Below, in pieces: positions 36,901 through 53,143 of a stretch of DNA of 64,000 nucleotides. The stretch spans positions 1,364,001 to 1,428,000 of the forward strand of contig NC_064046.1 of the NCBI RefSeq assembly GCF_932526225.1, written 5' to 3'. The DNA comes from Nematostella vectensis. Its lineage: Eukaryota; Cnidaria; Anthozoa; Actiniaria; Edwardsiidae. The stretch's first letter is position 1, and every line of letters starts with the position of its first letter. The notes under the pieces are model-generated. The model was given only the letters and a program-made list of their open reading frames with translations, was not told the origin of the DNA and did no database searches. The position numbers were made by a program, and so were the translations under genes.

Positions 36901-39900
36901 CCAACTTCTTCCCTCAATCTCTTGCACTCTGCATTTAGCCGGACCACCTCCTCTTCGAGTTTGACCTTCTCCTCACGTACAGACTGTAGGACTAGCACCA
37001 CCTCAGGGACCGTGTGGTGACCATAGTCGCGGTATAGATGGAGGAGGTCAGGAGGCTTGGGTATGTTCAAGCCAACGTCATCCCAGTCATCGAAGTCCTG
37101 GAAGATATTAACGTTCCAATCTTACGGATTTTATCTTGTATTCAGGTACAAAGATGATATATCAGTGGCAATGATAGGCATTATTATAATTATAAGATCA
37201 TTGTTATCATTTTTACCACCACAAATACAATCTGCCTTCCTTATTATCTTCATTTACCAACCATATAATAATTACTATCACTGCATCATCATCATCATTG
37301 CTGCAGCCAAAAAGTTATCATTATCACCATCATCATGACCACCACCACCAATGATATCTTCATTATGAACACCATCACCACCATCATTTGTTATCATCAC
37401 CAACAACATCATAATTGTTATAATCACTACCAACATCATTATTGTTATCATCACCACAACATCATCATTGTTATTATCACGACCAACATCATCATCATTT
37501 TAATCATCACCACCAACATCATTATTTTTATCATCACCGCCAACATCATCTTCATTGTTATCATCACAACCAACATCATCATAATTGTTATCATCACCAC
37601 CAACATCATTGTTATCATCACCACCACCATCATCATCATTTTTATCATCATGAACACCATAGCAAAATTATCATCATCATCACCATCCCCCTCTTCCTCA
37701 TCATCATCACCATCACCATCACCATCACCATCACCATCACCATCACCATCACCATCACCATCACCATCACCATCACCATCATCACCACCGCCGCCGCCGC
37801 CGCCACCGCCACCACTTCCATCTATATAATCATCATCATCATCAAATCACCACAGTTTCATTAAGTTTCTTTCTACCTGGTTGGTGTTTTCCTCTGAAAA
37901 TGTTACAGATGTCAGTCTGTAATTGTTGATCAGTAGGTACTCATTGACCAGGAAGTCCAAAGCTCGTACTTCATGTGGCTTGATTGGCTCCTAAAAATGT
38001 AAAGAATCATCTTTGAGAGCTTATTCTCCATGGTCCACTATAGGTATAATGAGTATGACAGTATTAATAATTGCTAATTTGATAATTCTGTTTATGTGTG
38101 ATTTTAAGAAAGTGGTATGTCCAAATGCAACAAAGACTAAGTGTAATACACAGGCATGGTTAAATCAGGGGAAAGATTGTAACCTACATGTAGCCGCTAA
38201 CCCACGAAAATATCCTCTCGTAGCGTCTACGCAAGGGCGGTGATAATCGTGTTCCGTCACGCAATAGTAATAAATTTGAATAAATTAATTTTGACAGTTG
38301 TGCATGGGTTTTCTCTTATTCAGCGTGCAAAACACGTTGAGGTTTCGTCATGCAAAACAAATATCCAACTTCACCCTATAATGCTGCTACTTTCCAAGTG
38401 CACATTCCTTCGTCTTAATTCTGCTAATACCTGCCTTATTTGTAAGAGGGTAATTTAGAAAGATTGCGAACGGTATCTAGGGGATAGCAAGCACTCCTCG
38501 ACTTTCAGCATTCGAAGTAAACTTGAGCATTTAGATTTCTGTGTAAACAACACAAGGACATACATATGCAGTAGTTGCCGTGATCTGCTGCTTAAAAGGA
38601 GAAATTTGGTTGTAAAAACCTAGTCTCTTTGGATAGAACTTTGGAAAATAACTACGTAAAATATCAGAATTTTTTGTTAAATAAAAGACTTTCCGTAGCC
38701 AGTAGGAAGGCTCGCAAAGACTTCAACATCATCGTTCAGTAAAACAGAGATAGCCTTCTCTTGTTCTTTGTATGGTTCTCTATCCCAAATAATGTTGACA
38801 CATCTTCTAAGGCTGAACTAAGGACAGATTTATTGTGAATAGGTGGTAGAGTCAAAGTGTTTTTCTCCATATTTGAACCGCTCCATAAAACTCACACCGG
38901 AAACAGAGGGAACCCATAATGTCAACTTCTGATCTGAGCCAATCATAATACCCAAGAGTTTTTTTTAAGTGAGTGGCCAATCAAAGACAATTATAGGTTT
39001 TCCTGCTAAAGCCATGACGTCACGGAACACAATTATCGCCTATGTTGCGAAGACGCTACGAGATGATATCAGCGGCTACACGTAGGCTAGAAAGATGAGG
39101 GATGAGGTTAAATGTTAAATGCCTTTTAATATAGAGTGATGTGTCAAAAGTTTTGGACTTGATAAGAGCTTCACCTTGAAAAGTAAGAAAAATCACTTCA
39201 CAGTATTGGAATGCATTCAGTGTAAGACTTCAAGCCAGTGCTGGCTTATCATATTTCTCATTTTAAGTGAGGTCCTTTTACCTCTTTAGAACACTGGTCT
39301 TGTCCTTCTGTTGAGCCAAGCCCTTTACGTGCAGGAGAAGATATGTCTGTATCTAAGTAACCAATAACATTACCGTACATTACTAACAAACCATGAAAGA
39401 ATACTGTACTACTGCATGTGACATTGTACAAAATACCAAAACATCTAGAGAAAGGAAATTGTTTATTACTTACTTGCGACTTCAGTCAAAGACCCTCTAA
39501 GTGCTTTGATAGTATCCTGGGCTTTTCTCAACTCAAACTCAAGAACTGTAAACAACAACAAAAAAAATCAGACTCTGCTTTAATAAACACAAATAAATTG
39601 ACTGCAAGTTATTTTTAATTCATTTTGATCAAGTGTGGCGTTAATTCCCTATAATAAGGCATCAGACCAATGCTTCTTTGTAGTCTTTGGTGCAGTCAGG
39701 AGGAATTTTGAGCTAATCATGATTACCTGCTATTCTTTCATCATTGCTTCCCCGGCCTCCGTCATCAGAGAAACGAGCAAAATCATCCAAGGAATCAATG
39801 GTGTTGATGCTTGAAGTCCTTGCTATAAACACCACAACAAGCAGCAGTTGATGCAGTAATTGTCACAAAAAAGATCAAGAGTAATATTTTAGTTTACCGC

Positions 39901-41252
39901 TCCTAGATGCTATTTCACACAGTATACTGCAAGTAAGAGGAGACCAGCTACATTACCCCCTCCAACACATACACACCATAACTTTTTTGGCAATTTTTAA
40001 AAACACTTTGCTTAGCAAAATATGATCTTAAGTGCTTTTCTCAAGATAGAGCCCAGCTGTCCCCTTCTCTCCCCTCTCCCAACACACACTTTTCGGGGCT
40101 TCACAGCCTGGGCCTCCTCCCCAGTATAGTCTACTATAGTCTATATGTCTACTATAACCATATTTACAGCAGGTACTACATTTTTCAGCTTTCAGACGGG
40201 GCGCTTATTCGAGGGAAGCCCTTATTCAAGAGGAAAAACTTTCATCCATTAAATATTTGCCTCTTTGTTTGTCCAGAGGCTATGAGCTCCAATGTGGGAG
40301 AATGTGTTTTTTGTATTTTAAATATGAACAGTAATAGATTTACTAGGGGGGGGGAGGGCAATTCATCAAGGGATGCTCTTATTTATTTATAGTTTTGGTT
40401 CAAAGGGGCAGCTTCTTCAAGGAAAGCACTTATTGGAGGGAGGTATTATTCGAGTAAATACGGTACTAAAATAAAAGGAAAGGCACACCTCCTTTGCTCG
40501 GTCATGTTCATTTAAAAATATCATAGATATCAAATTAAATCCTGTAACCAAGGAATTTAAAGCTTGCCTTACAAAAACTCTAGGTGTAGAAAACTGGAAA
40601 AGACATAATATTTTGCAAGACTTGGAAGAGTATTATCATCAGACGCGTTCGATATCTGTTCAATTCATATCAGAGAATTGTCATCACACATTCAGCACTA
40701 CAATATACTTACATAGACATCATTGATAAAAAAAGCTCTCTAGATCAACGCTTGCATGCAAGCAAAGAATTATCTTAAAAAGATCAACGAAAAAAACCTT
40801 GGGGGTTGCCAAAGCGGAAAAAATGTTAGAAACAATCAGGAACCCAATTTCGAAGGAAGGAATTGACAACTTAACCACAATTTGATAATTCGTTTTAAAT
40901 AATCAACACATGTGTAGAAATGTCTAATGGTCTTTCACAGTAACAGACAGAGCATATCCACCAAAGCAATAAATTATTTCTCCCTCGCAGGGAGCTTAAA
41001 GTCCGCATACTCACGAATGGGAGACGGAGGTCTAACAGGAAACTGGCGCTCAAAGTTCCCAGGATTCGAGAAAAAATCCCGCAGTTTCGGAATTTCCACC
41101 CCACATTCGAGAAGTTCGGTATGAAGCTCTAGGGCAGCGAGGTGAAGATTGTATTTTAAGAGAGTGTCGGCGATTGCTGCAAAGTCTTCCACACTAGGAA
41201 TAAGTTCAAGATTCTCATCTTGTTCTTGCAAAGTTTGTGGGGCATCCGCCAT
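19706..41252 (-). CDS. RELCH: RELCH (KIAA1468) homologue, complete, 30 coding exons
   Basis: In mammals RELCH binds active Rab11 and OSBP on recycling endosomes and promotes non-vesicular cholesterol transfer to the trans-Golgi. Its parts are an N-terminal LisH domain, a coiled coil and C-terminal HEAT repeats, all recognisable here. Joining the 30 exons by GT-AG sites of matching phase gives 1165 codons plus stop, close to the 1216-residue human protein. Exons in gene order: 41252-41015, 39822-39727, 39545-39474, 39352-39282, 37990-37877, 37097-36847, 36702-36387, 35851-35808, 35708-35624, 35186-34978, 34816-34726, 34011-33940, 33610-33470, 32474-32310, 31846-31696, 29257-29210, 28621-28459, 28375-28350, 27962-27865, 26984-26936, 26855-26767, 25972-25866, 25761-25662, 25388-25306, 24835-24772, 24389-24251, 23468-23352, 22868-22780, 22450-22389, 19853-19706. 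The start begins [14 protein letters not shown], and the ATG sits inside a YY1-like AAAATGGCGG. Several introns are filled by tandem repeats, some copying splice junctions (see findings). Exon 16 is the least conserved. Confidence 0.93.
19880..22370. repeat. 2.4 kb homopurine-homopyrimidine tract in RELCH intron 29
   Basis: The plus strand is almost pure A and G, built from GGAGGGAGAAGGA-type units of 12-15 bp. It has a higher-order period of about 580-595 bp: the marker GGTTAAGGATG recurs near 20639, 21221 and 21815. On the RELCH coding strand it is a continuous CT-rich tract occupying nearly all of the last intron, directly upstream of the terminal exon acceptor. Pyrimidine-only DNA cannot encode stop codons, so very long open frames here are artefacts. 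Such tracts can adopt triplex (H-DNA) structure. Confidence 0.95.
22930..23195. repeat. 39 bp minisatellite in RELCH intron 27
   Basis: About seven units containing ACTGAGTCATGAACCC, then TACATAAACTAACCCGGTTA. They lie between exons 28 and 27 and do not resemble either exon edge. Confidence 0.9.
23610..24250 (-). repeat. 42 bp splice-junction minisatellite in RELCH intron 26
   Basis: About 15 intronic units follow the exon 26 donor directly. On the coding strand each reads GTCGGGCCTCACTCGGAAC, then CGCACTTCAGGGACGAAG, then GTAAG. This is a copy of the last 37 nt of exon 26 plus its 5' splice site. Two unit types (with CGCACTTCAGG or TACGATACAGG) tend to alternate. Most units keep a usable G-GTAAGG or A-GTAAGG. 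The 42 bp period keeps the reading frame, but a TAA appears in the second intronic unit (GGCCCTTAATCGG). Confidence 0.92.
25030..25305 (-). repeat. Splice-junction repeat array in RELCH intron 24
   Basis: Downstream of the exon 24 donor (TCTGATTCACACAT-GTAAGT) the intron carries about four diverged copies of TCTGATTCACACATGT, at about 25240-25265, 25185-25205, 25085-25105 and 25030-25045. One copy keeps an intact ATGTAAGT donor, and others have ATGTTGGT, ATGTTAGT or a lost GT. The spacing is irregular (about 55-100 bp). Confidence 0.8.
26164..26316. mobile_element. MITE-like foldback in RELCH intron 21
   Basis: TGTCAAGGGGGTGCATAAAT, followed by a CACGTGAGGTGTGACG block, is mirrored by CGTCACACCTCACATGAAT and GCACCCCCCCTTGACA. 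The arms are about 40 bp. It is flanked by direct repeats of GTGTGGTTGCC(T/C)GAC. Confidence 0.65.
26540..26690. repeat. 22 bp minisatellite made of CCTGGGTACGGG units
   Basis: Six or more units of CCCCCCTGGGTACGGGCCTG or the variant with GGGTCTGTAC. The unit matches the kind of terminus seen in the MITE family at 59783-60106 (CCTGGCTACGGGCCTG). A partial element with GGCCCGTACCCAGGATTTC sits just upstream at 26445, so the array probably grew from a MITE end. It lies in RELCH intron 21. Confidence 0.8.
27175..27385. repeat. 20-21 bp minisatellite in RELCH intron 19
   Basis: About ten units of CCCCTTCATAGTAATACATTT. The coding-strand form contains AATGTATTAC, also present in the nearby exon 20, but ten bases is too short to call a junction copy. 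Confidence 0.9.
27445..27822. mobile_element. MITE-like element in RELCH intron 19
   Basis: The terminal inverted repeats are AAACAAGAACCCGCACTATA and TATAGTGCGGGTCCTTGTTT. The interior is unrelated, non-coding DNA. It sits between exons 19 and 20. Confidence 0.75.
28060..28190. repeat. Dispersed GGAATGG repeat, copy 2, in RELCH intron 18
   Basis: Inverted relative to the copy at 2850-3026. Shared blocks are ACTCGTGATTCCGGAATGAG, AGAATGATTAGAATAGAAAA and AGCTCGCGTTCGTT. Confidence 0.65.
28350..35851 (-). CDS. RELCH: RELCH exons 8-18: first HEAT-repeat half
   Basis: Residues 387 to about 784. Strongly conserved landmarks are [20 protein letters not shown] and [15 protein letters not shown] in exon 10, [16 protein letters not shown] in exon 11, [19 protein letters not shown] in exon 12 and [20 protein letters not shown] in exon 13. 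HEAT-like helices continue through exons 14, 15 and 17 ([20 protein letters not shown]). Exon 16 (48 nt) and exon 18 (26 nt) are micro-exons placed by reading phase. The exon 16 donor is GCCG-GTTAGT, and a nearer AAG-GTTGCC was rejected because it breaks the frame with exon 17. Introns 10, 12 and 15 contain duplicated splice junctions. Confidence 0.88.
29513..31695 (-). repeat. Splice-junction minisatellite filling RELCH intron 15
   Basis: This array occupies about 90 percent of the 2.4 kb intron 15. Next to exon 15 (about 30640-31695) the units are 60-70 bp. On the coding strand they read TTCGCTTATATATTACGCTC, then AG-GTAAGACCTCTACATCCC, a copy of the exon 15 end and its donor. Farther away (29513-30620) about 20 nearly identical 54 bp units carry the diverged junction TAACGTCCAG-GCAAGACC, where GT has become GC. 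Some units in between have lost the donor (ACTTAAAAGACC). The 54 bp block is open in one frame because 54 is a multiple of three; I regard that frame as an artefact. Confidence 0.92.
33283..33430. repeat. 30 bp repeat with telomere-like CCCTAACCCT core, RELCH intron 13
   Basis: Four to five units of CTCTGTTAACCCTAACCCTT plus TGATTAAATG, starting about 40 bp after the exon 13 donor. On the coding strand the core is AGGGTTAGGGTTAAC. Because the unit is 30 bp, an unspliced transcript stays open through it. Confidence 0.9.
33611..33825 (-). repeat. Acceptor-side splice-junction repeats in RELCH intron 12
   Basis: Two full units and one partial unit precede exon 13. On the coding strand each contains TGTGTATTGATGTGTTA, then TATGCCTTATTAG-GACACC, then ATCC(A/G)TTCGTC and TGGT. 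This is the exon 13 acceptor with about 30 nt of the exon start. Each full upstream unit keeps its TTATTAG-GA(C/T)ACC acceptor. Confidence 0.88.
34927..34966 (-). repeat. Single duplicate of the RELCH exon 10 end and donor
   Basis: Just inside intron 10, the coding strand repeats CATGCTCTTCAACCTCATCA, then AGCGACCAGATGGAGAA, then GTATGTAAG. This copies the exon 10 end (CATGCTATTCAACCTCATCA, AGCGACCAGATGAAGAACAAAG, GTATGTTC). The copy has a good-looking donor. Confidence 0.88.
36072..36319. mobile_element. MITE with TTAAAGCCGCATTG termini, copy 1 (RELCH intron 7)
   Basis: The termini TTAAAGCCGCATTG and CAATGTGGCTTTAA are inverted, as are AGTTTACTTCCGG and CCGGAAGTAAACT. A second copy in opposite orientation is at 47733-47985, just after PHAF1. 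Confidence 0.8.
36387..41252 (-). CDS. RELCH: RELCH exons 1-7: LisH and coiled-coil half
   Basis: Residues 1-386. The LisH motif spans about residues 24-52 ([20 protein letters not shown]) and is followed by [13 protein letters not shown], a block matched in vertebrate RELCH. Exon 3 gives the short helix [20 protein letters not shown]. Exons 5-6 hold a second LisH-like block ([20 protein letters not shown]), then [21 protein letters not shown] long charged coiled coil follows (about residues 225-280: [20 protein letters not shown]). Exon 7 is a large acidic, Ser-rich linker with no obvious fold. Intron 4 carries a 0.9 kb foldback, intron 5 a CAT/CAC microsatellite, and intron 7 a MITE. Confidence 0.92.
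37330..37850. repeat. CAT/CAC trinucleotide-rich microsatellite, RELCH intron 5
   Basis: A long compound array of CATCAT, CACCAT and CACCAACATCAT units ends in a pure CATCAC tract and a short CCG run near 37788-37803. It starts about 25 bp beyond the exon 5 donor. All open frames here are repeat artefacts. Confidence 0.95.
38181..39089. mobile_element. Non-autonomous element, about 90 bp inverted ends, RELCH intron 4
   Basis: The left end AACCTACATGTAGCCGCTAA, with TCTCGTAGCGTCTACGCAA and AATCGTGTTCCGTCACG, is mirrored at the right. There the order is CGTGACGGAACACAATT, TTGCGAAGACGCTACGAGA and AGCGGCTACACGTAGGCT. It is about 0.9 kb with no coding capacity. Confidence 0.7.
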
Positions 41253-47571
<6,319 letters not shown>

Positions 47572-47732
47572 GCATGCGCAAAGCCAGCAAATGCTTTCCG
47601 TCTTCTAGTACGCAAAGAGAACGGCATCTTCACTATGACAGATGTGCAACCGATGACTGTAAATAGTTTTACATATCTATATGGTTTTAATAATATCTAT
47701 ATTTTTGTAATTATATCAGAGATTTGGAGGAC

Positions 47733-47985
47733 TTAAAGCCGCATTGTCACCAGTTTACTTCCGGAGGTCCGTCGGAAACCTCAACCGTCAAAAGACAAAA
47801 GAATCTATTAGAATCCGCGCTATAAAACGGGCCATCCGCTCTAAATTATCACTCAAATCCTCGAAGAAATTTCCAAAGGACACAATGCTTTTAAAATTTT
47901 GAAATATTTTCCGCAGTTTCCGTTGAAAATCATCAGAGATTGTTACGTAATCACCGGAAGTAAACTGGTGACAATGCGGTTTTAA
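47733..47985. mobile_element. MITE with TTAAAGCCGCATTG termini, copy 2
   Basis: Inverted copy of the element at 36072-36319, sharing both termini and internal blocks such as GGTCCGTCGGAAACCTCAAC. It lies 160 bp after the PHAF1 stop. Confidence 0.8.
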
Positions 47986-47996
47986 TAAATAATAAA
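47984..47996 (+). terminator. Candidate PHAF1 poly(A) signal
   Basis: Two AATAAA hexamers (47984-47989 and 47991-47996) lie about 415 bp after the stop codon, at the right edge of the MITE. They are the first good signals after the gene. If used, the MITE lies within the 3'UTR. Confidence 0.35.
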
Positions 47997-47997
47997 G

Positions 47998-50900
47998 AGA
48001 TGAATAATAAAGAGATACATTATTTACTCATGGTATCTTCATGCTCCACACGACTGGAAAGGCCTGGCTAAACTAGGAGACACGTTGAGCGCAACATGTA
48101 GCGTGCGACATGTCTCCTCAATGTTTTCTAGTTTAGCAACTGCCAAGAACATTAAGCACGCGAGATATTTTGGAGGGCGCGACACGAAACTATCCGAGAA
48201 CATTTTGTCACTGCTACAAGATTTGGCGCGCGCTACATAGCCAGTAAAGGAACTGGCTGTGAATGTTAGCATGAACGGTGGCATTGTTCTGTTCGAGCTT
48301 TTGCTGAGAAGGGAGCTTTAGAGTTGATATTCGGCTATTGAGTCTTTTACACATGTTCCACATGAGGTTTCCATGTGAGGTGACTATCAAAAGTCGCCCC
48401 CAATACCCGCGCGCTGTTGAATTGCGCGATGGGACAACCATTTAAAGTTATTGAAAGAGAAGGTTTAACCAGATTTCAAAATGTTCTTAGCATTTTAAAA
48501 GTTATTTCAGTTCTAATTGGTTAAGAAAATAGCGAAATGAAAAAGAAGAAACTAAAGAATAAATGTAATGGAGGAACTATCCTATACCAGCAGTTTCATC
48601 TTCATATGCGTGTGTTTAATGCGTGTTAAAGACAACAAAGTTTATAAGCGAGCAAATGCTGGCGCGACAAAAGATGACGTCATTACCGAATTGACTTTCT
48701 ACAATTAATATATTTTTTACGAGGGTAGCATAACAAACGTACAAGTAGTCTATCTTATGTTCTTACTATTCATGTTGTATATAATCTGAAAAACACTATA
48801 TAAAACGCACAAAGAAGATACAAAATGGGAAAAAAGATTATTACACTGTAAAGTGTGACAAACTGTTAAACTACACATGACTAAACGGACAACTAAAACA
48901 AAAACTGACAACAGGTAACAGCAAAATATAAAGATAGTATATTTTACTGCGCATTCTAGCCCACAGCTCTACCACGGTGTAAAAACGGTGTATTGTGCAC
49001 GAGCTTTTAAAACATTTTTTTTTACAAAAACGTAGGAAGAAACCACCGGACAGCCTCTACCTGCTGGTGTGCGTCGGACCTTGTAGTCTGCGTCGACAGT
49101 TGATTAATTAATAAAACCTTTGAAAGAAAAAGTCGACAACAACGCAGATTTATGTTTTTGAGGCCAATACCTGCCTTCTTCAGGTTATAAATAAGTTACA
49201 GTGGCATGTTACAGCTAGTATATGTACAAAGCAACCGCGACCCCATCCGCCACCACTCTAACCCTATTAACCATCTTCCTTAAGTTACTCCTTACTCAAT
49301 TGCTATCTTTATCTTTTGTTAGTTGATCATCAATGAACTTTGTACATATACTAGCTGTAACATTCCACTGTAACCAATTTTTAACCTGAAGAAGGCATGT
49401 ATTGGCCTACCGAAATATCGTTCTAAAAAACATAAATCTGCGTTGTTGTCGACTTTTTCTTTTATCTTTTGTTTGATAGAACGAATCAGTCTAGAGAAGA
49501 ACGCCTGGTGAGGTCCATAGTAGTATTTCACTGTTCCGGTTCAATTTTAATAAAAGTCCAAAATCGGCAACCTTTGCTCTCTAAAGTGCCCCCCACCTCA
49601 CCCCCTCTAAATCTTTTCTAAAGCAAATCAAGGCGCCTCCATCTAGTGAGCTGTTTGTTAAAGAGCTCTTGTCAGCTGCACCTTTGTTATTATTTTTAAA
49701 CAGCATTGGAAGACAAATTTGGAGAAAAAATCTCGAAATAACCATCAAAACATACAATCTTATGTTCATTCGCCAAATTCAATCGAAATCATTACTTTGC
49801 TTGGATGACAAAATGGTGGCTGGAAGAGACTTTTTAAAATTGTTGAACTAATAAGGCACATAATTAAATAAAATCAGAATAGTAGGGAAAGCTTTAATCA
49901 AATCTCTGAAAACCCAATAACCGGTACTCCCACGTACGAAAAGAGGACGGCAAAACACGGATTCACAAACGTGGTCTAATGATGGAGCTCCTTAATTAAG
50001 AAATATGTTGATGATCTGCCGCTGAGTTACACGTATTTTTATCATAAACAAAACAAGCACAAAACAATGTTTTGGTTACTTTCGTTCATTATCATTTATT
50101 CGTAAACTTCAGAGTTTGGTCAATTTTCACCAGAAAAGGGACCAATATTAAAACTCGCGTACAGCTTGAAAAGGTCTTTGTTTTTCCACCCCATTAGGTT
50201 TATCTGCTATCTAGAATAAGCATGTGATGTGAAAATTGCTCTAAGGGGATGAGTCACGCGGCATCACACTGAGCCGTTCGATGAACTCACACATTTGCAA
50301 TGGTGACACGGAACACTGACTAATAATAGAAAAACTAATATTTCCAAAACAACAAAGTTGCCTGATTAAAAGTTGGTAATGGCTTAAAATCGACGATGAA
50401 AGCAAAGCGCTTAATGATTGACGCGTGTTTGACGGGATCAGTTAACTGGTACAATTTATGGACCCTTTCATTTAAATCCTGCTGTAGGGAACAATTATGA
50501 CAAAACTTTGTGCCATTTCCGGCTGTAAACCCTACCATGCGGACATTTTTAAATGAAAATGGTTGATTTCATGCTAACTATTATCCCCTGGAGTCGCAGT
50601 CGTGCGCAGAAACACCCACACAAACTAACAGAAAACCTCTGACAGCCTAACGGTGCAACGGTGTACGTACGATCACAAAACTAATCATGATTATTCAATT
50701 TACGTGCCGATTCGCAACGCTTTTAGTGTTAAATGCACTCAATTGATATCAGTACTTCCATCGTTATTCGACAAAGAGACTGATCGCTATTAAATGGATA
50801 GGGAAACTGCTTCAATAGCACCGTTCCTTTTTGCGTAATCTAACCGCAGAATATTCTCGATAATCATTGCTCGCTCTATGAATCCGTCATAACCACTCAT

Positions 50901-51228
50901 AAAATTTCCACCTCACAGCCCTCGCAAAAAATCTGCATAACTCTTTGATTACTAGAGTATATCAACTTGCTCATGTACAAATCTTCAAACATGGGCTTGA
51001 AGTATTAATTCATTACAGAAACTATACGCACCTGCAAGCTAGAGTTAATAAACACAAAAGCGCGCGCGCTGATTGGCTGGGCGCAGAGATATGGACTGCT
51101 TATTCAGGCAGTAAGTTCACTGTATAGTTTAATTTTTTGCCGCATGATGCAGTCAGAGGTAAACATCACATTGATTCAAAAGTTCGGACCGAGCTAAAGA
51201 TCACAGTCAGAGTCGACACTCAAAAATC
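47998..51228. other. Intergenic DNA between PHAF1 and the first protease
   Basis: No gene is supported. It contains the MITE at 49123-49463 and a fragment (about 49740-49830) related to the element at 7835-8047. The last 200 bp should contain the promoter of the protease gene: GATTGG (a CCAAT box in reverse) at 51071-51076 and a weak TATA-like TGTATAGTTTAA near 51118. Confidence 0.5.
49123..49463. mobile_element. MITE-like element with about 100 bp inverted arms
   Basis: The left arm AAAGAAAAAGTCGACAACAA, followed by ATTTATGTTTTTGAGGCCAA and ACCTGCCTTCTTCAGGTTA, is matched in inverted order by the right arm. That arm ends TTGTTGTCGACTTTTTCTTT. A second inverted pair (AGCTAGTATATGTACAAAG and its complement) lies inside. 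Confidence 0.75.
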
Positions 51229-52368
51229 ATGAAACTGTTCGAATTTTTGGTCGTGTGGTTATCGATTTACTGCGTTGATCGTCGAGTTTCGTCACTAAGT
51301 CTGCCTAGCGCTGTTAAGCCAGGGCTTCCGATTAAAGATGTGAAGACGATCTTTCTCGGAAAGGCAATGTACGTGGAAAACCCGCCGCATAATGTACCAT
51401 GGAAATTACCGACCGAGGTCGTCGCTTATGAAAAGTCGACGAAAGCAGTCGAAAGGTTCAACTACGAGACGTTTTGGAGAGACGGAAACCTGACCTTGAC
51501 GCTAGTAAAAGTCGAGAATACAACTACGGCTACGAGGCAAAGTGGAGAGGGCTCAGGAAACACGAACACTAGTGACGACCCCGAAGACTTTCTCGACAAC
51601 GACGAACCGATTTTACAGAAAGACATCGAAGCTGTCGTCACCGATTTCTCTCGACGTCGACGTTTTCGACGTCGGATCTTTGGCGCCGATACACGACTAG
51701 AGATCCCGATTCGAGCCGTGCGACGAACTCCGTTTTCGTCCATCGTCCACATCTCTACCGGATGTACCGGAACCCTTATTTCTACAAGACACGTTCTCAC
51801 GTCCGCACATTGTGTTCACGACTCCTCAGAGTACATCATCAGCGCAAAAAGCGTTAAAGTCGGGTTCCCACGAAAAAATGGCAAAATTCGTTGGGCAGGA
51901 GTAGAGTACATCCGGGTACCGCAGGGATGGACACAAGAGCGTGACGTCAGTTTTGATTACGCTGTGCTGAAACTGCGTCACGCAAGTAAACGCGTGACCA
52001 TGGATCATGGCTCAATGCTACAGACCCGAAGGCATATAACGTCACACTTCCTGGCGTTTCACCAGGACAAGCCGAGCAACTCCATGTGGTACTCGTATTG
52101 CAAGGCTCGGCCCTTGAACCACGTGATCCTCAGTCGCTGTGATTCCAAGCCTGGTAGCTCGGGAGCCAGCGTATACGTACTCTCGCCAAAGCCTAGCGGA
52201 GACGGAGTCAATCGGATCATCGTCGGAGTGCTCTCGGGTTCCGGGACCGTCCGATTCAAGAACAAGAGAGATCGCCGGTTTAACATCGCCACCAAGCTCA
52301 CGCCACTAAAGTCTGCTCAGATTTGTTCGTGGATGAAGAACGCGGGAGCATGCAATACGCGTGCGTGA
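51229..52368 (+). CDS. PRSS23-like secreted serine protease A, intronless
   Basis: 379 residues in one exon, matching the PRSS23/PRSS35 family, whose vertebrate coding regions are also in a single exon. A hydrophobic signal peptide covers about residues 1-20. A Ser/Thr/Asp-rich pro-region follows, then a strongly basic stretch RRRRFRRRIFG (142-152) that looks like a proprotein-convertase site. The trypsin fold has the triad His194 (LTSAHCVH), Asp243 (SFDYAVLKL) and Ser311 (CDSKPGSSGASVY). The usual GDSGG is GSSGA, as is typical of this family. It ends QICSWMKNAGACNTRA. The paralogue at 55487-56626 is convergent and the same length. The substrate is unknown. Confidence 0.9.
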   Translation: MKLFEFLVVWLSIYCVDRRVSSLSLPSAVKPGLPIKDVKTIFLGKAMYVENPPHNVPWKLPTEVVAYEKSTKAVERFNYETFWRDGNLTLTLVKVENTTTATRQSGEGSGNTNTSDDPEDFLDNDEPILQKDIEAVVTDFSRRRRFRRRIFGADTRLEIPIRAVRRTPFSSIVHISTGCTGTLISTRHVLTSAHCVHDSSEYIISAKSVKVGFPRKNGKIRWAGVEYIRVPQGWTQERDVSFDYAVLKLRHASKRVTMDHGSMLQTRRHITSHFLAFHQDKPSNSMWYSYCKARPLNHVILSRCDSKPGSSGASVYVLSPKPSGDGVNRIIVGVLSGSGTVRFKNKRDRRFNIATKLTPLKSAQICSWMKNAGACNTRA

Positions 52369-52874
52369 GATGCATTTGAATCCACAATTAATCAAACCCC
52401 CCTCTTAACTAAAAGCCTACACATGTCAGGCTAGCAGAGGTGACCTTTCCCTTCTTCTTTATGGCTGTCAGCTAGACAAGACTGCGCTACTAGCGCAACA
52501 GGACTAGTTACCTAAAAGAATTATATCGTACATAATCGATGGCGGTTTCTGGGTGATACTATTTTTTAACTTTACTGAATTATCCACAAGTTTTTTTTGT
52601 TTACGATCAATTTTTGTTTTGTTTAAATCCAGCTTTTATATCATATTTTGTGTCAAAATGATATCAACTCACTGAACTCTCTCCATATTTTCAATGGGGC
52701 ATCTATGTACAGTATTGAGAACTACTATTTTGAACTTTTTTGAGAGAAAGAAAGAACGTATTTTAGGGATTTTTGGACAAAGGGATAAGGAGGTGAAAGA
52801 GGGGGAGGCGAGGGTGGTTGAAGGTTGGGACATTGTACTCTGGCTCGGTATCGATGAGGAAAATCGACATACGA

Positions 52875-53143
52875 CAGGGGCGGATACAGGAAATAATGTG
52901 GATTGGGTGAATACCCACCCCACCCCCCCTTTTCGAGTAAAAAAAGTCACTTTGTTTACAAAATAAATGTCGGAGGTACTACTGTCCATGCGCCTTGCCT
53001 GCTTTACTTTGCTGACGCGACGAATCCAATTAAACGTAAAGTATGTAAGATCTATGCGACCTACCAAGAACCACTGGATCAGTTATAAGCCGTCTATTCG
53101 GCCATCATCCACCTCCCATTTTGAAATCCTGGAACCTCCCCTG
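52875..53143. mobile_element. MITE, CAGGGGCG family, copy 1
   Basis: Starts CAGGGGCGGATACAGG and ends with a degenerate inverse TCCTGGAACCTCCCCTG. It is collinear in reverse orientation with 60622-60886, including AGAACCACTGGATCAGTTAT and TCCAATTAAACG or its relative. Confidence 0.7.

Noticed and set aside
37335-37864. Long Thr/Ile/His-rich frames
   Set aside because: They are translations of the CAT/CAC microsatellite within RELCH intron 5.
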